NCBI RefSeq assembly: GCF_945873775.1
Contig: NZ_CAMCEC010000004.1
Coordinates: 1 to 64,000 of the forward strand
Reading direction: 5' to 3'
Length of the DNA stretch: 64,000 bases
Source: an uncultured Treponema sp.
GTDB lineage: Bacteria > Spirochaetota > Spirochaetia > Treponematales > Treponemataceae
Shown here: positions 19,471 through 29,697 of the stretch, piece after piece
How positions within the stretch are numbered: the stretch's first letter is position 1
How the letters are laid out: every line of letters starts with the position of its first letter
Made by a program: the position numbers and the translations under genes
Notes under the pieces: generated by a model
What the model saw: the letters and a program-made list of their open reading frames with translations, nothing else
What the model was told of the DNA's origin: nothing
Database searches by the model: none

Positions 19471-22260
19471 ATGGCAGAAGAAAAAACTGAAGATAAGACT
19501 GTATATATTCTTGATTCCTATGGCTTGATTTACAGGGCGTACTTTGCGCTTTTGAATCATCCTCTTACAAATCCTGGCGGAGACAATATAAGCGCGCTGG
19601 TTATTTTCTTTAAAAATTTGAAGGCGCTTATTTCAAAATACAATCCGTGCTATCTTGCTGCGGCGTTTGATTCGCGTGTCAAGACATTCCGGCATGAGCT
19701 TTATGCGGAGTACAAGGCCAACCGTGCCAAGACTCCAGAAGATTTGCACGCTCAGGTTCCTTGGATAGAAGAAATTCTTGAGGCGTTGGAAATTCCTGTT
19801 TTGCGCTACGATGGATTTGAAGCTGATGATATTATTGCGACTGTTGCCCAAAAATGCGCGCAGGAAAACCGGCCGTGTAGAATTCTTAGTGGAGACAAGG
19901 ATTTGCTTCAGCTTGTTACGGACTCTTGCTTGGAAATGCAGCCGGACAGAGCCAATGGCGGCTGGGAAGTTATTGGCGCGCAGGAGGTTCTTGAAAAGTG
20001 GGGAATTCCGCCTGAAAAAATTCTTGACTACCTTTCGCTTGTGGGTGATGCTTCTGACAATGTTCCGGGCGTGAAGGGTGTGGGCGACAAGACTGCGATA
20101 AAACTTTTGACCCAGTACGGAACTCTCGATGAAATTTATGCTCATGCTTCTGAAATAAAAGGTGCACTTGGAGAAAAAATCAGGAACGACAAGGACAACG
20201 CTTATTTTTCAAAGCAGCTTATAACGTTAAGATACGATGTTCCTGTTGAAATTGATTTTGAATCTTTCTGCACAAAAAATATAAATTTTAAGTCAGGCGC
20301 GGAAGTTCTTGAAAAATACGGAGCTTATGCGATTGCAAAAAGTTTTGCTTCGGAAACAGCGGCGGAAATTCATTCAGAAGAAAAATCAGCTTTACAAGAA
20401 GAGCCCGAAGAAAAAAAAGTTCTGCCTGTAAAGCAAAATGAAGGCGACTACAAGCCTTGCACAAATCTTGACGAGCTGAAAAATTTTGCGCAGAGCGTTT
20501 TGGATTCCGCGGAAAAAGTTGTGGCGTTTGACACAGAAACCGACAGCCTGAATACGCACGAGGCGAATCTTGTTGGCTTTAGTCTGAGTGTTGAAAAAGG
20601 AAAGGGAATTTATGTTCCTGTTGTTTTGAGCGGCGGAATGTTTGCTCCAGAGACGATTTCTAAAAAAGATTGCCTTTCTATTCTTGAAAAGCTTTTTGCG
20701 GAAAAAGAACTTACGCTTGTAATGCACAATGGAAAATTCGACCTTGAAGTTCTTGCCGCAAACGGAATGAGCCCAAAAACTGAATGTAAAATTTTTGATA
20801 CGATGATTGCCGCATGGCTTTTGAATCCTGCCGCTTCTGGAAAATCTCCGTACAGCCTTGAATTTCTTGCGGAAACAAAACTCGGGCTTAAAGGAATTGA
20901 GTTCAAGGACATTGTTCAGAAGAACCAGACTTTTGCGGATGTTCCTTTGGAGAAGGCTTTTAAATACGGCGCGGAAGATTCTGATTTTACATTGCAGCTT
21001 TACTATCTTTTAAAAGATGAAATAAAAAAATCAAATCTTGAAAAGCTTTTTTATGAAATGGAAATGAAAGTTCTTCCGATTCTTGTTTCCATGGAAATTC
21101 AGGGAATCCATCTGGATAAGAAAAAACTGAATGAGTATAAAGATGAGCTTGCAGTTTTGATTTCAGAAAAGGAAAAAGAAATTTACAAAGAGGCCGGCTG
21201 CGAATTTAACATTGCCTCTCCAAAGCAGCTTCAAGAAATTTTATTTGAAAAACGAAATCTTCCTCATGGTAAAAAAACGAAGACTGGCTACAGCACAGAT
21301 ACAGCCGTTCTTGAAGAGCTTGTGTTTTCTACAAATGATCCTCTTCCAAAAATGATTCTTGATTACCGTTCGTACACAAAACTTCAAAGCACTTATGTTG
21401 AAGCATTGCCTTTGCTGGCGGACAAGAACGGCAGAATCCATACTTCGTTTTTGCAGACGGGAACTGCCACAGGTCGTCTTTCAAGCCGCGATCCAAATTT
21501 GCAGAACATTCCGGTGCGCGACGAGTCTGGAAGAAGAATTCGTTCTGCGTTTACAGCTGTGCCTGGAACAGTTCTTATTTCCGCGGATTATTCTCAAATT
21601 GAACTTGTTGTTCTTGCGCATTTGAGTGGCGATAAAAATCTTTGCTCTGCGTTTATAAATGGAATCGATGTCCATAAATCTACAGCCGCATTGATTTACG
21701 GAATTTCCCCAGAGCAAGTAAAGCCTGAGCAACGACGTTTTGCAAAGACTGTAAACTTCGGTGTGATGTACGGAATGAGCGCGTTTCGTCTTGCAAATGA
21801 ACTGAACATAAGCCGGACTGAAGCAAAGAATTTCATTGACCAATATTTTTCAACGTATTCCGATGTTAAAAAATTTCTTGATGAAACAAAACGCATGGCA
21901 AGAGAAAACGGCTATGTTGAAACGATTACCGGGCGCAGACGTTATATCCCGGAAATAAAAAGCTCAAGCAAAATTGTGCTTCAGGGAGCTGAAAGAATTG
22001 CGATAAATACTCCGATTCAGGGAAGCGCGGCTGATATTGTAAAAACTGCGATGATAAAAGTTCAGGCTGCATTGGAAAAATCCGGCACGGGCGCAAAGAT
22101 GCTTTTGCAGGTTCACGATGAATTGATTTTTGAATGCCCGGAAGACAATGCGGGAAATGCAATTTCAATTATTCAGCGCGAAATGGAAAATGCCTTTCAG
22201 CTGAAAATTCCATTGCGTGTGAGTGTTGAGCGCGGAAAAAACTGGGGAGAATTCCACTGA
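19471..22260 (+). CDS. polA: DNA polymerase I
   Basis: 5' nuclease 'YILDSYGLIYRAYFAL', 3'-5' exo 'VVAFDTETDSLNT', polymerase 'RRFAKTVNFGVMYGMSAFRLANEL', 'LLQVHDELIFECP'. Confidence 0.97.
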   Translation: MAEEKTEDKTVYILDSYGLIYRAYFALLNHPLTNPGGDNISALVIFFKNLKALISKYNPCYLAAAFDSRVKTFRHELYAEYKANRAKTPEDLHAQVPWIEEILEALEIPVLRYDGFEADDIIATVAQKCAQENRPCRILSGDKDLLQLVTDSCLEMQPDRANGGWEVIGAQEVLEKWGIPPEKILDYLSLVGDASDNVPGVKGVGDKTAIKLLTQYGTLDEIYAHASEIKGALGEKIRNDKDNAYFSKQLITLRYDVPVEIDFESFCTKNINFKSGAEVLEKYGAYAIAKSFASETAAEIHSEEKSALQEEPEEKKVLPVKQNEGDYKPCTNLDELKNFAQSVLDSAEKVVAFDTETDSLNTHEANLVGFSLSVEKGKGIYVPVVLSGGMFAPETISKKDCLSILEKLFAEKELTLVMHNGKFDLEVLAANGMSPKTECKIFDTMIAAWLLNPAASGKSPYSLEFLAETKLGLKGIEFKDIVQKNQTFADVPLEKAFKYGAEDSDFTLQLYYLLKDEIKKSNLEKLFYEMEMKVLPILVSMEIQGIHLDKKKLNEYKDELAVLISEKEKEIYKEAGCEFNIASPKQLQEILFEKRNLPHGKKTKTGYSTDTAVLEELVFSTNDPLPKMILDYRSYTKLQSTYVEALPLLADKNGRIHTSFLQTGTATGRLSSRDPNLQNIPVRDESGRRIRSAFTAVPGTVLISADYSQIELVVLAHLSGDKNLCSAFINGIDVHKSTAALIYGISPEQVKPEQRRFAKTVNFGVMYGMSAFRLANELNISRTEAKNFIDQYFSTYSDVKKFLDETKRMARENGYVETITGRRRYIPEIKSSSKIVLQGAERIAINTPIQGSAADIVKTAMIKVQAALEKSGTGAKMLLQVHDELIFECPEDNAGNAISIIQREMENAFQLKIPLRVSVERGKNWGEFH

Positions 22261-22856
22261 TGGTTTTGTGTGTTACAGGACCGATGGCGGCAGGAAAAAA
22301 TGCGGCAAGTTCAATTCTTGAAAGCATGGGATTTGCTTCGATTGATGCGGACTTGATTGGCCATGACGCAGTTGAAATTTGCAAGGGAAAAATTCTTGAG
22401 GAATTTTCTTCTTTGGCGCAGAAAAATAAAATTCAGCTTTTAAATCCAGATGGAAAAATCAACAGAAAAAATCTTGGGCAGCTTATATTTAAAGATAAAA
22501 TGCTTGTGAAAAAACAGGAGAACATTGTATTTCCGTATATAAATTCAGTTTTGGAAAAATTCATAGATGCCAATTCTGAAAAAAATATTGCGGTCAATGC
22601 GACTGTTTTGTACAAAGTGAATGCAATGAAAAAAATTGATAAAATTCTTTTTATTGACAGTCCGGCTCTTGTTAGATTTTTGCGCGCTAAAAAAAGAGAC
22701 AGAATGAAATCGCTTCAGATTATTGAAAGATTTTTTTCTCAAAGATTTTTGTTCAGCCAATATAAAAAAACTGGAATTGAAATTTTCAGAATCATAAACT
22801 GCGGAAATCTTTCTTCGCTTCAAAAAAAAATTGAGCGCGTAGTTTTTAAGAATTAA
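22260..22856 (+). CDS. coaE: dephospho-CoA kinase (divergent)
   Basis: 'MVLCVTGPMAAGKNAASSILESMGFASIDADLIGH'; overlaps the polA stop. Confidence 0.8.
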   Translation: MVLCVTGPMAAGKNAASSILESMGFASIDADLIGHDAVEICKGKILEEFSSLAQKNKIQLLNPDGKINRKNLGQLIFKDKMLVKKQENIVFPYINSVLEKFIDANSEKNIAVNATVLYKVNAMKKIDKILFIDSPALVRFLRAKKRDRMKSLQIIERFFSQRFLFSQYKKTGIEIFRIINCGNLSSLQKKIERVVFKN

Positions 22857-22902
22857 TAGGCTTTTTAAACTTTAATTTTCCTCTAAATATCTTTTTTTTA
22901 AT

Positions 22903-22937
22903 GCCGATATTCTTTGTATGGAATACCGGCTTTTTGT
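22903..22937 (+). terminator. Rho-independent terminator after coaE
   Basis: GCCGATATTC..GAATACCGGC then TTTTTG. Confidence 0.65.
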
Positions 22938-22969
22938 TTTATTTTTGAAAGCTGGCAGGGGATAAGATT

Positions 22970-23908
22970 ATGGAACAGAAAAGAACTATTTGGATTGTAC
23001 TTGCGGCTGGAATTTTTTTGTCAGTTGTGCTTGGTGCCGCTGTAATTCTTTATGCGTCTGAAGCTAAAAAAAATACAACTGCTCTCTATCAGCGTTCTGC
23101 TGGCTCGGTTTGGATGTCTCCAGAAACTGCACAGCAAAAACACGCGGAATCATTTTCAAATGGAATTGATTTTCCGAGCGAGCCTCCTGTTGAAGAAAAA
23201 AACATAAATCCTGCGGAAGTAAATAATTCTTCTGTAACTTCAAATATTGAATCTCCTGCGGAAGGAAAAACTTCTATTGAAAATACTGACTCAAGAATTG
23301 CGCAGACAGACAACGTTACTGTTATTTCTACAGGAAACACAAGCGTTTATAATGTTGGAGACACATCGACTACAACAATTGATTTGAACGCATTGAAAAA
23401 CACAGCTTCCGCATCTAGCAATGTTACAGCTCAGAACAAGGCTGCTGAAACTGCAATCAGAGAAACAAATGCCGTTCACCGCAATGTTGAAAAAGATTCT
23501 CCTGTAGTTGAAAAGAAAATTTCTTCACCAAAGGCTTCTGCGTCTAGCAATAAAAATTCAATTTCTTCAAAAAGCTCTGCGCAAGTTTCTTCAGCTCCAA
23601 AAAAATCAACACAGTCTTCTGCTTCAAAAACTGCGCCGGCAAAAAAAGTTTCCGACAGATTCTGGGTTCAGGCTGGCTCTTACACAACGACAAAAAATGC
23701 TGACGAAGCCAGAGGAATTCTTGAGTCGAATAAAATTCCATGCGAAGTCTTTACATTTACAGATGCAAAAGGCGTGCTTCATTACCGCGTAAGAGTCGGA
23801 CCTTATACAACAAAAAGTGAAGCAGAATATTGGAAGCAAAGAATCGATACAATTTCTTTGTTTGCAAAAAATGGAACTTACGTTACAAATACTAGCGCGG
23901 CAAAATAA
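22970..23908 (+). CDS. SPOR-domain membrane protein
   Basis: N-terminal TM, Ser/Lys-rich linker, C-terminal 'FWVQAGSYTTTKNADEARGILESNKIPCEVF..YRVRVGPYTTKSEAEYWK'. Confidence 0.88.
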   Translation: MEQKRTIWIVLAAGIFLSVVLGAAVILYASEAKKNTTALYQRSAGSVWMSPETAQQKHAESFSNGIDFPSEPPVEEKNINPAEVNNSSVTSNIESPAEGKTSIENTDSRIAQTDNVTVISTGNTSVYNVGDTSTTTIDLNALKNTASASSNVTAQNKAAETAIRETNAVHRNVEKDSPVVEKKISSPKASASSNKNSISSKSSAQVSSAPKKSTQSSASKTAPAKKVSDRFWVQAGSYTTTKNADEARGILESNKIPCEVFTFTDAKGVLHYRVRVGPYTTKSEAEYWKQRIDTISLFAKNGTYVTNTSAAK

Positions 23909-23913
23909 CTAAA

Positions 23914-24396
23914 ATGAAAAAAACAAATGCAATGCGCATTTTAGACAGTTTGGAAATTCCTTATGAAACAAAAGAGTACGACGATGACGGAGAGCATTTG
24001 CTTCATAAGGGAGCTGCCTTGGAGCTTTCTGAAAAACTTGGAATAAATCCTGAATGCGTTTTTAAAACGATAGTCATGCGCACGGATTCAAAAGAGACTG
24101 TTGTTTTTTGCCAGAGCGCGGTTTATGAAATCAACTTGAAAAAGGCCAGAGCTGCTTGTGGCGCAAAAGAAGTTCATCCTGCTAAGCCTGAGGAACTTTT
24201 GTCGCTTACAGGATATATCCGAGGCGGCTGTTCTCCAATTGGAATGAAACGGAAATACAGAACTTTTATTGATGAAACAGTTTCGCTTTATGAAAAGGTT
24301 TATGTCAGCGCAGGAATCCGCGGACTTCAGCTTGTGATTTCTCCTTCTGATTTGATAAAAGCCAGCGATGCTCAGCCTGTTGATTTAATTCTTTAA
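23914..24396 (+). CDS. YbaK/EbsC-type aminoacyl-tRNA deacylase
   Basis: 'YDDDGEHLLHKGAALELSEKLGINPECVFKTIVMR', 'RGGCSPIGMKRKYRTFIDETV'. Confidence 0.88.
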   Translation: MKKTNAMRILDSLEIPYETKEYDDDGEHLLHKGAALELSEKLGINPECVFKTIVMRTDSKETVVFCQSAVYEINLKKARAACGAKEVHPAKPEELLSLTGYIRGGCSPIGMKRKYRTFIDETVSLYEKVYVSAGIRGLQLVISPSDLIKASDAQPVDLIL

Positions 24397-24495
24397 CTTG
24401 AATTTTTGCCGGATATATTTTCAGCGGATTTCAAAATAGGAATTCGTTGTTTGAAATTATCGACTTTTTGCGATTTCTATAGTAAAATTATTTCC

Positions 24496-25845
24496 ATGAA
24501 AACACACACTTTTAAAGGCGGAATCTTTCCGTTGGAAATGAAGGAGCTTACAAATAAATGCCCTATAAAAGAGGCGTTTCCTTCTTCAAAAACGGTTACG
24601 ATTCCAATCACCATGGGCGGCGCACCAAACACTCCGCTCGTAAAAGTTGGAGATTCTGTTGCAAAAGGACAGAAAATAGCTTCGGGTGAAAAATTCATGT
24701 CAGTGCCCGTCCATTCTTCTATTTCAGGAAAAGTAAAGAAGATTCAGAATTTTACCGTTACTGGCGGAATGACTGCGCCTTGCATTGTTATCGAGTCTGA
24801 CGGTTCGGACAATGTTGAATTCCTGGAGCCGCTAGATCCGTTTACCTGTGGAAAAGAAAAAGTTCTTGAGCGGATAAAAGATGCTGGAATTGTCGGAATG
24901 GGCGGCGCGTCTTTTCCTGCGCATGTAAAATTAAATCCTCCAGAAGATAAAGAAATAGATTACGTTCTTGTCAATGCCGCTGAATGTGAGCCTTATCTTA
25001 CTTGCGATGAACGCACAATGATTGAAACTCCGGAAAAACTTATAGACGGGCTTGCGATTATTTTGAATCTTGTTGGCGCGGCTGGAATAATTGCGCTTGA
25101 AGACAACAAGGCTTATATAAAACCTTCCCTTGAAAAAATTATAGTTGAAAAAGGCTATGCGGATGATATTCGCGTGATGCTTGTCAAAACAAAATATCCG
25201 CAGGGTTCTGAAAAATTTATAGTTTCGTCTTGCCTTGGCGTTGAAATTCCTTCGGGAAAACTTCCTGCCGATGCTGGCGTGATTATTTCAAATGTTGGAA
25301 CTGTCTGCGCGATAAGCGATGCTTTTAGGCTTGGAAAACCTTTGATTGAACGCAGCCTTACAATTTCAGGCGGCGCAGTAGAAAATCCATGCAATTTAAG
25401 AGTTCCAGTCGGAACAATGATTTCAGATTTGTCTCCTGAATTTTTTTCTTTAAAAGAAAATTCAGCTGTGAAAATTATTTCCGGCGGTCCGATGATGGGC
25501 TTTACGATGCCTGATATGAATTTTCCAGTTGCAAAGGGAACAAGCGGAATTACTTTCCTTACAAAAGATGAAACTTATCTTGTTGATGAAGAGCAGTGCA
25601 TTGGCTGCGGAATGTGTGTGTCTGTCTGCGCAATGCATTTAAGCCCGGTTCTTATGGTTCGTGAGCTTAAGGCTGAAAATATTTCAAATGCTAAAAAACT
25701 TGGTCTTATGGACTGCATTGAATGCGGTTGCTGTGCTTATGCTTGTCCGGCGAATGTTAGGCTTGTTCAGCGTTTCAGAATTGGAAAGTCTATTGTAAGA
25801 GAACAGATTGCGGCGGCAAAAGCAAAGGAGGCTGTAAAAAAATGA
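24496..25845 (+). CDS. rnfC: electron transport complex subunit RnfC
   Basis: 'HTFKGGIFPLEMKELT', 'GIVGMGGASFPAHVKL', two 4Fe-4S motifs; start chosen at ATG 24496. Confidence 0.95.
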   Translation: MKTHTFKGGIFPLEMKELTNKCPIKEAFPSSKTVTIPITMGGAPNTPLVKVGDSVAKGQKIASGEKFMSVPVHSSISGKVKKIQNFTVTGGMTAPCIVIESDGSDNVEFLEPLDPFTCGKEKVLERIKDAGIVGMGGASFPAHVKLNPPEDKEIDYVLVNAAECEPYLTCDERTMIETPEKLIDGLAIILNLVGAAGIIALEDNKAYIKPSLEKIIVEKGYADDIRVMLVKTKYPQGSEKFIVSSCLGVEIPSGKLPADAGVIISNVGTVCAISDAFRLGKPLIERSLTISGGAVENPCNLRVPVGTMISDLSPEFFSLKENSAVKIISGGPMMGFTMPDMNFPVAKGTSGITFLTKDETYLVDEEQCIGCGMCVSVCAMHLSPVLMVRELKAENISNAKKLGLMDCIECGCCAYACPANVRLVQRFRIGKSIVREQIAAAKAKEAVKK

Positions 25846-26873
25846 ACTCTGAAAATAAAATGTTTCTTTCTTCTAGCCCGCATTTTACAGCTGGGCTTTC
25901 AACTCAAAAAATAATGCTTGCAGTTTTGATTTCTCTGCTTCCTGAATGTATTTATGGCGTTATTGTTTTTGGACTTCCTGCTTTGGCGACAATTCTTGTT
26001 TCTGTTGCTTCGTGCTTTGTTTTTGAATTTTTGTTTCAGAAAATCACTCGTCAAAAAATTGTTGTTTCAAATTTGTCTTGCTGTTTAACAGGCGTCTTGC
26101 TTGCTCTTGTAATTCCGTCTACAACGCCTTTGTGGATGACAGTTCTTGGCGCGTTGGTTGCGATTGTTATTGCAAAGGGACTTTTTGGAGGAATCGGAAG
26201 CAACGTTTTTAATCCGGCGCTTACTGGACGTGCTTTTATGTTTATAAGTTTTCCAGTTGCTTTGGGCGCGTCTTGGTTTAATCCGGCGACCGATGCAATT
26301 TCAAGCGCAACAGTTTTGAGTCAAGTTAAGGCAGGCTCTTTTGTTGCTGACAGTTCAGTTTATCTTCAATATTTTTTTGGAAACCGAGCCGGCTGCATTG
26401 GCGAAACTTCAATTCTTTTGATTTTGCTTTCGTTTGCATTTCTTGCTTTTACAAAAATAATCGACTGGAGAGCACCAATTGCAATGGTTGGAACTGTTGC
26501 TGTCTGCACATTTGTTTCCGGCGGAGATGTTCTTTTTGCGCTTTTGAGCGGAGGACTTTTGTTTGGAGCAACTTTTATGGTTACTGACTATTCAACTGCT
26601 CCTGTTACAAAAAAAGGCCGTCTTGTTTTTGGCTTTGGCTGCGGACTTATAACTTTCCTGATAAGAAAATTCGGCGGATACCCAGAAGGTGTAATGTTCA
26701 GCATTTTGATTATGAATGCAGTAGCTCCGTTCTTGAATAATCTTTCAGCAAGAAAATATGGCTACGGAAAAAAAGGAAACAGAAAGCCTGCTCCTAAAAA
26801 AATAATTCAGGATTTTGATGTTTCAAATACAGTTCCTTTAGAACAGAAAAAAAATGCGGAGGCTGAAAAATGA
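25842..26873 (+). CDS. rnfD: electron transport complex subunit RnfD
   Basis: NqrB/RnfD-like TM protein, 'GGIGSNVFNPALTGRAFMFISFP', 'TDYSTAPVTKKGRLVFGFGCG'. Confidence 0.94.
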   Translation: MNSENKMFLSSSPHFTAGLSTQKIMLAVLISLLPECIYGVIVFGLPALATILVSVASCFVFEFLFQKITRQKIVVSNLSCCLTGVLLALVIPSTTPLWMTVLGALVAIVIAKGLFGGIGSNVFNPALTGRAFMFISFPVALGASWFNPATDAISSATVLSQVKAGSFVADSSVYLQYFFGNRAGCIGETSILLILLSFAFLAFTKIIDWRAPIAMVGTVAVCTFVSGGDVLFALLSGGLLFGATFMVTDYSTAPVTKKGRLVFGFGCGLITFLIRKFGGYPEGVMFSILIMNAVAPFLNNLSARKYGYGKKGNRKPAPKKIIQDFDVSNTVPLEQKKNAEAEK

Positions 26874-27472
26874 GCCAGAAAAATTCAGTCTTGGAAATGC
26901 TTGGACTTGGAATTGTCCTTGCGATTTATGCAATGGCGGCTTGCACAGTTCTTGCTGTTGTAAATAATTTTACTTACGGACGGATTGCGCAGAATAAACT
27001 TAACAAAGCGAATGCCGCAATGAAAGCTGTTGTAAAAGACGCAGATTCTTTTGAGGCTGTTGATTCATTTCCTGCAGCATCAAATTCTTCTATTACAATA
27101 CAAAATATTTTTATCGCAAAACAGGGTGGAAACGTGATTGGCGGAGTTGCCCAAGTTACAGGTCCAACTTATGACAAAGGCACAATCATGGTTGGAATGA
27201 AATCCGACGGAACTGTTACAGGCTTGCAGTTTTTGGAGCTTACTGATTCTCCAGGATTCGGCTTGAAGGCAAATGATCCGACTTTTACTCTTGCCAGCGG
27301 AAAAACGTTTTACGGACAATTTGAAGGAAAAAATGCCAAAGACGGGTTTGTTGCTGGTCAGACTTTTGACTCTATTTCCGGGGCGACAATAACTAGCGTT
27401 GGCATTGGCAATCTTATTTCCGCAGGAACAGAATGCCTTTTAAAAGTTCTTGATGGACAGGAGTTTAATTAA
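26870..27472 (+). CDS. rnfG: electron transport complex subunit RnfG
   Basis: Single TM plus FMN-binding 'DSISGATITSVGIGNLI'. Confidence 0.92.
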   Translation: MSQKNSVLEMLGLGIVLAIYAMAACTVLAVVNNFTYGRIAQNKLNKANAAMKAVVKDADSFEAVDSFPAASNSSITIQNIFIAKQGGNVIGGVAQVTGPTYDKGTIMVGMKSDGTVTGLQFLELTDSPGFGLKANDPTFTLASGKTFYGQFEGKNAKDGFVAGQTFDSISGATITSVGIGNLISAGTECLLKVLDGQEFN

Positions 27473-27473
27473 T

Positions 27474-28091
27474 ATGAACAAGCAGCTTCAAATTTTTACA
27501 AACGGTTTCTTAAAGGAAAATCCGCTTTTGGTTTTAAATATCGGCTTGTGTTCTTCGCTTGGAGTTACAACAAGTATTTTTAACGGACTTGGAATGGGAA
27601 TGAGCATGACATTTGTTCTTCTTATGAGCGAGCTTGTAATCAGCGTTTTTAGAAAATGCATTCCCAATGCAATCCGCCTTCCAATTTTTATAATTATTAT
27701 TGCGGCGTTTACAACTATTGTTCAGTTTGTGCTTCAGGCTTATGTTGAATCTTTGTATGATGCGCTTGGAGTTTTTCTTCCGCTGATTGTTGTAAACTGC
27801 ATTATCATGGGACGCGTTGAATCTTTCGCTTCAAAAAACAATGTCGGAAATTCTATTCTTGATGCGCTCGGAATGGGAATTGGCTACACTTGCGTTCTCG
27901 TTGTGATTTCGCTTGTGCGTGAATTTTTTGGCGGCGGAACTTTGATGGCTGGAACTTCTGTAAAGCTTGAGCTTATTCCTGAAGCGTACAGAATTGGAAT
28001 TTTAAACAGCGCGCCGGGCGGCTTCATTGTTTTTGGACTTCTTGGTGCGGCAGTTCAGGCTTTAAAAAATAAAAAGGAGGCTGCAAAATGA
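27474..28091 (+). CDS. rnfE: electron transport complex subunit RnfE
   Basis: 'NGFLKENPLLVLNIGLCSSLGVTTSIFNGLGMG', 'VESFASKNNVGNSILDALGMGIGYT'; ATG 27474. Confidence 0.93.
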   Translation: MNKQLQIFTNGFLKENPLLVLNIGLCSSLGVTTSIFNGLGMGMSMTFVLLMSELVISVFRKCIPNAIRLPIFIIIIAAFTTIVQFVLQAYVESLYDALGVFLPLIVVNCIIMGRVESFASKNNVGNSILDALGMGIGYTCVLVVISLVREFFGGGTLMAGTSVKLELIPEAYRIGILNSAPGGFIVFGLLGAAVQALKNKKEAAK

Positions 28092-28666
28092 CTGATATGA
28101 TTCAGCTTTTTATAAAGTCAGCAATTGTTGACAATGTTGTTTTTATTCAGTATTTGGCAATCTGTCCTTTTATTGGAATGACTGCTGAAACTGGCAAGGC
28201 TTCTGGAATGGGACTTGCTACAACTTTTGTTATCATTCTTGCAACTGTTGTTACTTGGCCTTTGTATAAATTTGTGATGATTCCGCTTGGATTGGAATTT
28301 TTGCAGACATTGTTTTTCATTCTTGTAATTGCATCTCTTGTTCAGCTTGTTGAATTTTATCTGAAAAAATCCGCGCCTGGACTTTATTCTTCAATGGGCG
28401 TTTATCTTGCGCTGATTACAACAAACTGCGCGGTTCTTGGCGTTACAATAAACTGCATAAGCAAAGACTACAATTATATTCAGAGCATTGTTTATGCTTT
28501 TGGAACAGCCTGCGGATTTCTTTTGAGCATGGTGATTATGTCGGGCGTAAGAAGTAGAATCAAAATTGCAAGAATTCCTGAAGCTTTTAAGGGAACTCCA
28601 ATTCTTTATGTTGCCGCCGGACTTTTGAGCCTTGCATTCTTAGGCTTTAAAGGTCTTATAAAATAA
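28088..28666 (+). CDS. rnfA: electron transport complex subunit RnfA
   Basis: 'SAIVDNVVFIQYLAICPFIG', 'YLALITTNCAVLGV'. Confidence 0.93.
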   Translation: MTDMIQLFIKSAIVDNVVFIQYLAICPFIGMTAETGKASGMGLATTFVIILATVVTWPLYKFVMIPLGLEFLQTLFFILVIASLVQLVEFYLKKSAPGLYSSMGVYLALITTNCAVLGVTINCISKDYNYIQSIVYAFGTACGFLLSMVIMSGVRSRIKIARIPEAFKGTPILYVAAGLLSLAFLGFKGLIK

Positions 28667-28683
28667 TTCAGCGGAGGAACTTT

Positions 28684-29505
28684 ATGAATACGATTATTTT
28701 TACAGTTGTTATTGCTCTGCTGATTGGTTTTGTTCTTGGCACTCTGTTAGGGCTTTTTAAAAAAATATTTTCAGTTGAAGTTGATCCAAAAGTTTCCCAT
28801 GTAAGAGAAGCTCTTCCTGGCGCTAACTGCGGAGGCTGCGGATATGCCGGCTGCGATTCTTTTGCTGTGGCTGTTGTAAAAGGCGAAGCTCCTGCAAATG
28901 GATGCGTTGCAGGCGGACCGTCAGTTTCAGCGGCGTTAAATAAAATTTTAGGCTTGACAGGCGATGAATCTGATGCTGTAAAAAAGGCTGCAGTTCTTGC
29001 TTGCCACGGAACAAATGAATGCGCTGGAACAAAAGGAATTTACAACGGCGTTCAGACTTGCAAAGCTGCCCAGCTTTCTGTGAATGGAACAAAGCTTTGC
29101 GCTTTTGGCTGCATTGGTCTTGGCGACTGCGTTTCATCTTGTCCGTTCGGCGCATTGTCAATGGGAGACGACGGGCTTCCTCATGTTGATTATTCAAAAT
29201 GTGTTGGCTGCGGAAAATGTGCAAAGGCTTGTCCGAAAAAACTTTTCAGCATTACAAACATTGAATTAAAAGGTCCTGTCGCGCTTTGTTCTTGCCATAA
29301 CGACAATAAGCCTCAGATTAGAAAAGACTGTTCTGCCGGATGCTTTAAATGCGGAATTTGCGCAAAAAAATGTCCTGAGCAGTGCATTGATCTTTCTTCT
29401 GGAATTCCTGCGGTTGATTATTCAAAATGTACAAGCTGCGGAACTTGTGTTTCCTCTTGCCCTGACAAAGTTTTGAAATTCATGCAGGAACTTACTGCTG
29501 TATAA
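28684..29505 (+). CDS. rnfB: electron transport complex subunit RnfB
   Basis: 'VREALPGANCGGCGYAGCDSFA' plus several ferredoxin motifs. Confidence 0.95.
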   Translation: MNTIIFTVVIALLIGFVLGTLLGLFKKIFSVEVDPKVSHVREALPGANCGGCGYAGCDSFAVAVVKGEAPANGCVAGGPSVSAALNKILGLTGDESDAVKKAAVLACHGTNECAGTKGIYNGVQTCKAAQLSVNGTKLCAFGCIGLGDCVSSCPFGALSMGDDGLPHVDYSKCVGCGKCAKACPKKLFSITNIELKGPVALCSCHNDNKPQIRKDCSAGCFKCGICAKKCPEQCIDLSSGIPAVDYSKCTSCGTCVSSCPDKVLKFMQELTAV

Positions 29506-29532
29506 AATTTGTTTTATAGATAGGAGGTTTCT

Positions 29533-29697
29533 ATGACAAATGTTCAGGTCATAAAAGAACTGACAAATTTAAAAACTTATTGTTCTGCAACTTCTTTGGA
29601 TGTAGTTGAGTATGCAATAAAAGTTTTTCAGAAACTTGAAAGCTGCGGAATTTCAGAGCCGCTGGAAACTGAATTTAAGAAAGAGGAAGAAAAATGA
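29533..29697 (+). CDS. uncharacterised 54-aa small protein coupled to the NhaC-type gene
   Basis: TAGGAGG SD; ATG 29533 encodes MTNVQVIKELTNLKTYCSATSLDVVEYAIKVFQKLESCGISEPLETEFKKEEEK; stop overlaps the next start as ATGA; absent from the ORF track (too short). Confidence 0.72.
   Translation: MTNVQVIKELTNLKTYCSATSLDVVEYAIKVFQKLESCGISEPLETEFKKEEEK

Noticed and set aside
19274-19528. 84-aa plus-strand ORF crossing into polA
   Set aside because: Made of repeat-array sequence and overlaps the polA start out of frame.
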